Shown here: positions 5,826-11,117 of the stretch, one piece after another
Numbering within the stretch: the first letter of the stretch is position 1
Layout of the letters: each line of letters begins with the position of its first letter
Translations under genes and position numbers: made by a program
The notes under the pieces: model-generated
What the model was told of the DNA's origin: nothing
The model's input: only the letters and a program-made list of their open reading frames with translations
Databases searched by the model: none
Assembly: GCA_904420265.1 (NCBI GenBank)
Contig: CAJFUU010000001.1
Location: forward strand, 1-11,117
From: an uncultured Clostridia bacterium
GTDB taxonomy: Bacteria > Bacillota > Clostridia > Christensenellales > Aristaeellaceae
Direction of reading: 5' to 3'
DNA: 11,117 nucleotides

Positions 5826-8394
5826 GCCAATTCCTCCCCACGGATATGTCTGTCCTGAGCGGCACGCTCAGGCGCATAACGCCCTCCATGCATTCGCGAA
5901 GCAGGGCGCGCACGCGCTCAGCCTCGTCCTCGGGCGCTTCAACAATCAGTTCGTCGTGTACCTGCAAAATCAGGCGCGCGCGCAGCTTTTCTTCGCGCAG
6001 GGCCCTGTCCACGCGGATCATGGCCAGTTTGATGATGTCTGCCGCCGTGCCCTGGATGGGGCTGTTCATGGCGCAGCGCTCGCCAAAGGCGCGCACGTTG
6101 TAGTTGCCGCTGGCAAGTTCGGGCAGGTAGCGCCGCCGCCCCAACAGCGTGCGGGCATAACCGCGCTCATGGCCCAGGCGCACAGCCTCTTCCATGAATT
6201 GCTTCACGCGCGGATAGCGGGCGAAGTAGCGCTCCATAAAGGCGCGGGCCTCGGCGCGCGTGACCGAGATGTTCTTGGCCAGCGTAAAATCCGAAATACC
6301 GTAGACAATGCCGAAGTTGACCGCCTTGGCCGCGGAGCGCATCTGCGCGGTGACCTCGGAAAGCGGCACGCCGTAGACCTCGGCGGCGGTGCGGCTGTGG
6401 ATGTCCTGCCCCTCCAGGAAGGCGGAACGCATGGTTTCGTCTCCGGACATGTGGGCCAGCACCCGCAGCTCAATCTGCGAATAGTCCGCGTCCACCAGAA
6501 CGCAACCCGGCTTGGCCACAAACGCGGCGCGGATCTCCCGCCCCAGTTCCGTGCGCACGGGGATGTTCTGCAAATTCGGCTCGTTGGAGGAAATGCGCCC
6601 CGTGGCCGTGGCCGTCTGGTCGAACGAGGAATGCACTCGCCCGTTCGCATCGCGCAGCTTGATCAGCGCGCCCACGTAGGTGCTTTCCAGCTTTTGGTAC
6701 TTGCGGTATTCGAGAATTACGGCGCAGATGGGGTAATCCTCCGAAAGCGCCTCCAGCGCTTCGGCGCTGGTGGTGGCAAAACCGCGGTTGGTTTTGCGCG
6801 GTTTTGGCAGGCCGAGTTTGTCAAAAAGTATCTCCGAAAGCTGTTTGGGCGATTTGAGATTGAAATTTTCGCCCGCCAGCATATAAATTTCCGCCTCCAA
6901 TTTGGCAATGTGCGCGCGGAAATCGCGGCCCAGATTTTCCAATACGTCCGCGTCGATGAGGAAACCCTCGCGCTCCATGCCGTAGAGTACGTCCGCCAGC
7001 GGCCGTTCGATGTCGCGGTAGATGGCGGTTAATTCGTCCTCCTCAAGGCGCTTTTGTTGCCAGGCGGCAAGCGCCCACAGCGCTTCGGCCGGGCAGGACG
7101 CATAGCCGGGAACGCCCGCCTCCTGGCAGAGCGCTTCCAGCGCGAACGAAGGCCTTTGCGGGTTGAGCGCATAGGCCGCCAACATGGTATCGAAGGCGTC
7201 TTCGCCAACTTCGCGCAGCATTTCCCCCAGCGCTTTGACATTGTAAAGCGCCTTGGGCGCGCTGCAGGTCAGAAGCGGCCGCGCCGCCTGAAGCGCCTCG
7301 CCCTCGCTGATGCCGGGATTGATCAGGTCGCCGCCCAGGGGCATGCGCACGCGCGCTTGATCCGTAGCGGCGGAAAACTCCGTTCCAATATATACCGAAA
7401 CGCGCCCGGCGGTTCGTGAAATTTCCGCGAGCCGCGCGGCGAGGGCCTGCGCGTCCGCCGGCGTTTCCACGCCCGCGTCCTGCGCGCGTTCCTGCCTGTC
7501 CGGCTCCGTGGCGGCCGGGGCAGATACCTTCGCCACCTGCGAAAGCCTGCGCGCAGCCTGGTTCATGCCCAGTTCGCGCAGGCGGGGCAAGCCGCCGCCC
7601 AGTTGATCCAGCCGCCAGTGGTCCATATCCCACTCCACGGGCGCGTCGCGGCGGATGGTCGCCAATGTGCGGCTCAGCCGCGCCAGATCGCCGTTTTCCA
7701 GCAGGCGTTCGCGCAGTTTGCCCTTTTCGCCCGTCTGCGCGCCCGCGAGCGCGCCTTCCAGGCTGCCGTATTGGGAAACGAGGCGCAGGGCCGTTTTTTC
7801 GCCCACGCCGGGAACGCCGGGGATGTTGTCGGAAGCGTCGCCCATCAGGCCCTTGACGTCGATGAGCTGCGCGGGGGTCACGCCGTATGTTTCCTGAATC
7901 CACGCGGGCGTAACGCGCTCGGTTTCCGCGATGCCGCGCTTGGTGTAAAGTATGGCGGTGTTTTCTCCGGCAAGCTGGAACGAATCCCGGTCGCCGGTGA
8001 CGATCAGCGCCTCCACGCCGCGTTCTTCGCACTGGCGGGAAAGCGTTCCGAGTATATCGTCGGCCTCGAAGCCCTCGCGTTCGACAATGGAAAGGCCCAT
8101 GCGGGCGAGCAGGTCGCGAATCACTGGGTCCTGCCTGCGCAGTTCCTCGGGCATGGGTTTGCGGTTGGCCTTGTATTCGGGATAGAGGTCGGTGCGGAAA
8201 GTATGTTTGCTCACATCAAAGGCCGCCAGCGCCGCGGTGGGCGCTTCCTCGTCCAACACGCGCAGAAGCATCATCATAAAACCATGTACGGCGTTGGTAG
8301 GCGTGCCGTCGGGCGCGGTCATGGGGGTGGAAAGCGCGTGAAAGGCGCGATACATCAGGCTGTATCCGTCCAGCAGAACCAGCTTTTCTCCCAT
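5812..8394 (-). CDS. polA: DNA polymerase I
   Basis: This 860-residue protein fills gaps and removes primers in replication and repair. The 5'-nuclease domain (about 1-290) shows LLDGYSLMYRAFHAL, YPEYKANRKPMPEEL, GFEADD, VTGDRD and MGDASDNIPGVPGVGEKTA. The middle 3'-5' exonuclease-like domain (about 310-450) is degenerate: the place of the DxE motif reads YIGTEF (335-340), so proofreading is probably absent, as in Bacillus and Thermus enzymes. The polymerase domain is complete: TATATGRISSNEPNLQNIP (594-612), motif A VDADYSQIELR (634-644), motif B RSAAKAVNFGIVYG (686-699) and motif C QVHDE (811-815). I chose ATG 8394 because it starts the conserved MGEKLVLLDGYS and has GGAGG 8 bases upstream. 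A longer reading from 8475 would start inside the promoter. First gene of the leftward operon. Confidence 0.98.
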   Translation of the reverse strand: MGEKLVLLDGYSLMYRAFHALSTPMTAPDGTPTNAVHGFMMMLLRVLDEEAPTAALAAFDVSKHTFRTDLYPEYKANRKPMPEELRRQDPVIRDLLARMGLSIVEREGFEADDILGTLSRQCEERGVEALIVTGDRDSFQLAGENTAILYTKRGIAETERVTPAWIQETYGVTPAQLIDVKGLMGDASDNIPGVPGVGEKTALRLVSQYGSLEGALAGAQTGEKGKLRERLLENGDLARLSRTLATIRRDAPVEWDMDHWRLDQLGGGLPRLRELGMNQAARRLSQVAKVSAPAATEPDRQERAQDAGVETPADAQALAARLAEISRTAGRVSVYIGTEFSAATDQARVRMPLGGDLINPGISEGEALQAARPLLTCSAPKALYNVKALGEMLREVGEDAFDTMLAAYALNPQRPSFALEALCQEAGVPGYASCPAEALWALAAWQQKRLEEDELTAIYRDIERPLADVLYGMEREGFLIDADVLENLGRDFRAHIAKLEAEIYMLAGENFNLKSPKQLSEILFDKLGLPKPRKTNRGFATTSAEALEALSEDYPICAVILEYRKYQKLESTYVGALIKLRDANGRVHSSFDQTATATGRISSNEPNLQNIPVRTELGREIRAAFVAKPGCVLVDADYSQIELRVLAHMSGDETMRSAFLEGQDIHSRTAAEVYGVPLSEVTAQMRSAAKAVNFGIVYGISDFTLAKNISVTRAEARAFMERYFARYPRVKQFMEEAVRLGHERGYARTLLGRRRYLPELASGNYNVRAFGERCAMNSPIQGTAADIIKLAMIRVDRALREEKLRARLILQVHDELIVEAPEDEAERVRALLRECMEGVMRLSVPLRTDISVGRNWRECK

Positions 8395-8401
8395 AGACGA
8401 C

Positions 8402-8408
8402 CCCTCCC
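8402..8408 (-). promoter_or_regulatory. Ribosome binding site that fixes the polA start
   Basis: The minus strand reads GGGAGGGG over 8408-8401; the GGAGG core is 8 bases from ATG 8394. No comparable site precedes the longer in-frame start at 8475. Confidence 0.75.
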
Positions 8409-8439
8409 GGGCACGGGGCATTCTACCCCATACTGATAT

Positions 8440-8459
8440 AATGGTTATTCTATACCATT
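8440..8459. promoter_or_regulatory. Inverted repeat over the polA -10 box (possible operator)
   Basis: AATGGT (8440-8445) and ACCATT (8454-8459) form 6-bp arms around 8 bases that contain the -10 element. A regulator bound here would block the polA promoter. Arms this short can arise by chance in AT-rich DNA. Confidence 0.25.
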
Positions 8460-8475
8460 TTGCCCGGAAACGCAA
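8447..8475 (-). promoter_or_regulatory. Probable polA operon promoter (sigma-A type)
   Basis: On the minus strand TTGCGT (8475-8470) and TAGAAT (8452-8447) are separated by 17 bases. Transcription would start near 8440, giving a leader of about 45 bases before polA. An inverted repeat lies over the -10 box. Confidence 0.55.
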
Positions 8476-8518
8476 TCGTCATTCCGTGGCTACATTGTGA
8501 AAAAAAAGCGCGTATATA

Positions 8519-8547
8519 TGGACAGACGCGCCCGCGCATGATAAGAT
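8519..8547 (+). promoter_or_regulatory. Probable promoter of the 8611 gene and manA
   Basis: TGGACA (8519-8524) and TAAGAT (8542-8547) are 17 bases apart, and a TGA just before the -10 box gives an extended -10 (TGaTAAGAT). Transcription would begin near 8554. No other promoter is apparent before manA. Confidence 0.5.
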
Positions 8548-8560
8548 AGAAGATGTCAGG

Positions 8561-8590
8561 CCCGGCGCGGCGGGCGAAAAGCGCGCCGGG
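8561..8590 (+). promoter_or_regulatory. GC-rich leader hairpin before the 8611 gene
   Basis: CCCGGCGCG (8561-8569) and CGCGCCGGG (8582-8590) form a perfect 9-bp GC stem with a 12-base loop. It lies in the predicted leader, 6 bases before the AAGGAG ribosome site. No T run follows, so it is not an intrinsic terminator. It may protect the mRNA end or affect translation; the role is inferred. Confidence 0.4.
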
Positions 8591-8610
8591 AAGGGGAAGG
8601 AGCGGTTCGA

Positions 8611-9084
8611 ATGAAGGCCCTGTCCATACTGCTTTCGGTTGTCGTGGTGTTGCTGGTGGCGCTGATTGCGTTTTTCTTCATCGGCGGTACGTTGGGAACG
8701 CAGGCGCAAATTGCCGCCGTTTCCGCTCAGGAGCAGCCGGAAGCGTTCGCGGCCGCCGCCGAGGCGGTGCAAACGGGCCATGCGCCGCGCGCCTTTACGC
8801 AGATGGAAGGCGAAGACCCCGCCGCCTATACCCTTACGGACGTGACGGTGGCCTTCGCCAACAACGGCCTGTTCGCCGCCGAATGGCTGACGTTTACGGT
8901 CGAACCGGGCGAGGGCGACGTAGCCGTGTATTCGCAAAGCGTCGAATCGCTGGACATTGCCGCCCGCTCCGGCGCGGAGGTGAACCTCAAGCTGCTTACG
9001 CAGGGAAGCGGCGCGGGGCGCACGCTCCGGGTGGAATACTATGTGCTGGGCATGCGGCGCACGGCCAGCATTTCCATAGAATAG
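8611..9084 (+). CDS. Small membrane-anchored protein of unknown function
   Basis: I do not recognise a family. The 157-residue product has one strongly hydrophobic N-terminal segment (about 5-28, LLSVVVVLLVALIAFFFIGG), best read as an uncleaved anchor or signal sequence. An acidic outer domain follows. Residues about 73-157 alternate in a beta-strand-like way (YTLTDVTVAFANNGLFAAEW, then LTFTVEP; near the end LRVEYYVLGMRR) and may form a small beta-sandwich. No catalytic motif or lipobox is seen. AAGGAG lies 8 bases before the ATG. The stop codon overlaps the ribosome site of manA, so the two genes are co-transcribed and probably translationally linked, though a functional tie to mannose metabolism is not evident. 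Confidence 0.8.
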   Translation: MKALSILLSVVVVLLVALIAFFFIGGTLGTQAQIAAVSAQEQPEAFAAAAEAVQTGHAPRAFTQMEGEDPAAYTLTDVTVAFANNGLFAAEWLTFTVEPGEGDVAVYSQSVESLDIAARSGAEVNLKLLTQGSGAGRTLRVEYYVLGMRRTASISIE

Positions 9085-9096
9085 GAGGGAAAGCGC

Positions 9097-10092
9097 ATGG
9101 AGTTGTATCCGCTTTTGATGACGCCGTATTTCCGCCACGGCGCGGAAACGCCCTGGGGCGGCTCGATGCTTTCGGATGTGTTTTTGAAGGATGCGCCCGA
9201 TGAGCGCACCGGCGAAAGCCTGGAAATCTCCGCGTTGCCGGGCTGTGAAAGCGTGGTGCGCAACGGCGTGTATGCCGGCAAAAACCTTGCGGAAATGCTC
9301 GAAATATGGGGCGGCGCGCTCACTGGCGGCGGGGCGGAGATGCCCCTGCTTTTGAAGATACTGGACGCGAGAGAATGCCTTTCCGTGCAGGTACACCCAG
9401 ATGACGAGGACGGCCGGCCCGGCAAAAGCGAGGCCTGGATCGTGTTGTGGGCCGAGGAAGGCGCAAAGCTGGTTTACGGGCTGGAAACCGGCGGACGGCC
9501 GCTGGAAGAAATTGTGTCCGCGGGCGAACTGGAGGCGGCGCTGCACTGGGAAACCGCCCGGCCCGGCGATGTGTTCTACATCCCTGCCGGCACGGTGCAT
9601 GCCCAGGGTGGCGGCATCTGTTGCTATGAAATCCAGCAAAACTCCGCCACCACTTTCCGCTTCTGGGATTGGGGGCGCGTGGGCGCGGATGGCAAGCCGA
9701 GGGAGCTGCACATAGAGGATGCCCTGCGCGTAAGCGCGCCTGGCCGTGCGCTGCCCAAACTGGAAGGCGTTACGGAAATTGTGCGTGGCGGCAGCGTGAC
9801 GCACTATATCTGCGACAAGCACTTCCACCTCATGCGCCTGAACGTTTCCGGGGCGATGCCGCTGATGGGCGGGCGCATGCTCTTTGTTACGCCCACGCAG
9901 TCCATGACCCTTGCCTGGCCGGGCGGGGAGATCACCTGCGCGCCGTTTGACAGCATCCTCGTGCCTGCGCAGCTGGAGGGCGTGTCTATTCGCGGCGACG
10001 GCAAGGCCCTGGTTTCCACCACGCCGGATCGCGAGGCCCTGCGCGCTGCGCTGGGCTATCGCGCCGAAAATGTGGCTGGGTTGATCGATTAA
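9097..10092 (+). CDS. manA: Mannose-6-phosphate isomerase, class I
   Basis: This cytosolic zinc enzyme interconverts mannose 6-phosphate and fructose 6-phosphate, feeding mannose into glycolysis or supplying mannose for surface sugars. The 331-residue length fits the short Firmicutes form. Zinc ligands are visible: Q98 and H100 in VQVHPDD, E112 in GKSEAW, and H168 in IPAGTVHA. The later TTFRFWDWGR (185-194) carries the expected active-site arginine. The N-terminal TPWGG (18-22) and the cupin-like C-terminal half are also typical. AGGAGG at 9083-9088 lies 8 bases before the ATG and overlaps the stop codon of the upstream gene. No terminator is seen after the TAA; the sequence passes straight into a broken LacI-family gene. 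Confidence 0.94.
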   Translation: MELYPLLMTPYFRHGAETPWGGSMLSDVFLKDAPDERTGESLEISALPGCESVVRNGVYAGKNLAEMLEIWGGALTGGGAEMPLLLKILDARECLSVQVHPDDEDGRPGKSEAWIVLWAEEGAKLVYGLETGGRPLEEIVSAGELEAALHWETARPGDVFYIPAGTVHAQGGGICCYEIQQNSATTFRFWDWGRVGADGKPRELHIEDALRVSAPGRALPKLEGVTEIVRGGSVTHYICDKHFHLMRLNVSGAMPLMGGRMLFVTPTQSMTLAWPGGEITCAPFDSILVPAQLEGVSIRGDGKALVSTTPDREALRAALGYRAENVAGLID

Positions 10093-10097
10093 GGCAA

Positions 10098-10295
10098 ACC
10101 GATGTGGCTGCCCATTTGCGTATTCCCTACCGATTGACTTCGATCAGCGTCGATTTGGAACACGAAGCGCGTGGATTGGTGCATCTGCTTCTCTTGCGCC
10201 TGCATGAACCCAACCGTCCCGTTACCATCCGAAAAATCGAAACGGAACTGGTTGTGTGCGGCAGTGCCCGACCACCGCGCAACGAGGGCCAATAA
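10098..10295 (+). pseudogene. C-terminal fragment of a LacI-family transcription regulator
   Basis: The plus frame ending at TAA 10295 gives about 65 residues that look like the end of a LacI/GalR-type regulator: RIPYRLTSISVDLEHEARG, then LVHLLLLRLHE, IETELVVCGSARPPR. The usual family end has PPLTTV, a MGxxAxxLLL helix and LVxRxSTAPP in this order. The DNA-binding helix-turn-helix and almost all of the sugar-binding domain are absent, and the fragment begins within a few bases of the manA stop. A GTG at 10104 could be read as a start, but there is no ribosome site. Its GC content (about 55% by hand count) is lower than that of the genes to its left. It is a non-functional remnant, or one side of an assembly join. 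Confidence 0.6.
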
Positions 10296-10311
10296 GCTTT
10301 CTTCGCACAGG

Positions 10312-10643
10312 CCACCAGCACATTGGGATCAATGTGAATGCCCGTTTCCTCCAAAAGGCGCTTGGCCTCGGCGCACATGGCCTTTTTGTCCTTTACGCCC
10401 CGGCGCACAATTTCGCGGCTCATAAAAATATTGTCCGTTACGGTGAGGTTGCCGCACAAGTTCAGCTCCTGATGGATAAAGCCGATGCCCAACGCCAACG
10501 CTTCGCGGGCGTTGCGGGGCTGCACGCGTTCGCCGTCGAGCAGGATCTCGCCCTCGTCCGGGGGGGATGATGCCGCCCAGCACTTTCATCAGCGTGGACT
10601 TGCCGGCGCCGTTTTCTCCCATGAGAATGTGCACTTCGCCCTT
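10312..10643 (-). pseudogene. Internal fragment of a sugar ABC transporter ATPase (RbsA-like), frameshifted
   Basis: The minus strand encodes KGEVHILMGENGAGKST, then LMKVLGGIIPP, with the Walker A motif at 10619-10593. In another frame it continues as DEGEILLDGERVQ, then GIGFIHQELNL (Q-loop near 10470), TVTDNIFMSRE and LLEETGIHIDPNVLV. This is the first ATP-binding domain of an RbsA/MglA-type importer ATPase. The frame break falls in a run of seven G (10560-10566); six would join the parts as IIPPDEGEI. About 30 residues of the N-terminus are missing, and everything after IDPNVLV (signature motif, Walker B, the whole second domain) is gone. It cannot be active. It is fused in frame behind the permease fragment. 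Confidence 0.82.
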
Positions 10644-11117
10644 GTGCGTGCCGATTGCCGTCTTGGTGGTTACAAATATACCCGCCAACACAAACACCAC
10701 CATGATATAGTCGGAAATCGGGATGCCCAACAGCGAACCGTTGCCGAGGAACACGTAGCCTTCCGGAAATCCGCCGAAGGAGCGGCCGTCGTTGAACAGA
10801 TACGACGCGCCCTGCGTAATCTGGCCGATGACCAGCGTGGCGATAAAGGCAGGAACTTCCAGATAGGCATGCAACACGCCGGAAATCAGCCCGATCAACA
10901 GCCCTGCGGCCAGCGCCGCCAGAATCGCCAGCGGTACCGGCACGCCCATGCCCAGCAATAACCCGGCGAGCATGCCACAGAAGGTAACGTTTCCGCCCAC
11001 AGACAGGTCGATGCCCTTGATAACGATAACCTGCGTCACCCCCACAGCGCAAATGGCGATGATCGAACACTGGAGGATAACATTGAGGAAATTGGCCGGT
11101 TTGAGAAAATTCGGCAC
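10644..11117 (-). pseudogene. N-terminal half of a sugar ABC transporter permease (RbsC-like), truncated
   Basis: About 158 residues are visible, entering from the right edge; the GTG at 11117 is probably an internal valine, so the true start lies outside. KPANFLNVILQCSIIAICAV, then VIVIKGIDLSVGGN carries the GIDLSVG motif of the RbsC/BPD_transp_2 permeases, which form the membrane channel for ribose-type sugars. Several hydrophobic segments and LEVPAFIATLVIGQITQGA follow. Homology stops after TKTAIGTH, where the family normally continues with an FGRxxYAxGGN-like loop and several more membrane helices. The frame instead runs straight into the ATPase fragment. The lost half makes a working permease unlikely. 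Confidence 0.82.

Noticed and set aside
5956..8436. Long plus-strand frames opposite polA (5956-7032 and 7603-8436)
   Set aside because: They are GC-rich antisense shadows of polA without ribosome sites or recognisable domains.
8395..8475. A 27-codon upstream extension of polA
   Set aside because: It would start within the likely -35 box, has no ribosome site, and precedes the conserved MGEKLVLLDGYS start.
8479..9828. A 449-codon minus-strand frame
   Set aside because: It is antisense to the 8611 gene and manA, crosses the promoter region, and its product is a low-information His/Arg/Ala-rich shadow.
10329..11117. A genuine permease-ATPase fusion protein
   Set aside because: The permease lacks its second half, the ATPase lacks its start and everything after the Q-loop region, and the frame is broken at the G run.
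1..11117. A new defence, phage or mobile system
   Set aside because: I found no transposase, integrase, toxin-antitoxin pair, nuclease-helicase set, CRISPR repeats or terminal inverted repeats. All clear genes are housekeeping or cell-envelope genes.

Overview
The window looks like chromosomal DNA from a GC-rich (roughly 60% by eye), Gram-positive-type anaerobe of the Firmicutes. An uncultured gut clostridial lineage is the best guess. The reasons are the gene order polA, coaE, lytic transglycosylase; strong AGGAGG-type ribosome sites; a DNA polymerase I with a degenerate 3'-5' exonuclease domain; a short Firmicutes-type mannose-6-phosphate isomerase; and a secreted multi-SH3b, peptidoglycan-binding protein. 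This placement is inference; nothing in the window fixes the species.

Layout. A leftward (minus-strand) block fills 1-8394. It reads polA (8394-5812), coaE (5825-5211), a membrane-anchored lytic transglycosylase (5195-4464), and a secreted family-5 solute-binding protein (4489-2882). These four are overlapping or nearly touching and very probably form one transcription unit driven by a promoter at about 8447-8475. After an AT-rich spacer (2605-2881) comes a separate leftward gene for a large secreted protein with about ten SH3b-like modules and a C-terminal peptidoglycan-binding domain. It is open to the left edge, so its end lies outside. Three of its modules are encoded by almost identical DNA.

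A divergent promoter region (8395-8610) separates polA from a rightward pair: a small membrane-anchored protein of unknown function (8611-9084) and manA (9097-10092), whose ribosome site overlaps the stop codon of the first gene.

The right end (10093-11117) is broken DNA. Directly after the manA stop lies the C-terminal end of a LacI-family regulator on the plus strand. On the minus strand follow an internal piece of an RbsA-like sugar ABC ATPase, with a frameshift at a run of seven G, and the front half of an RbsC-like permease. The permease piece runs in frame into the ATPase piece although both are truncated. The pieces resemble a scrambled sugar-transport operon: either a decayed rearranged locus or an assembly chimera near a contig end.

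Working together: polA and coaE are housekeeping (DNA repair and replication; last step of coenzyme A synthesis). The transglycosylase and the SH3b protein act on or bind the cell wall. manA links mannose and fructose phosphates. I see no RNA gene, CRISPR array, insertion sequence, phage gene or defence system, and no convincing new system. The most unusual parts are the scrambled right end, the lone non-lipidated solute-binding protein inside the polA operon, and the near-identical module repeats.
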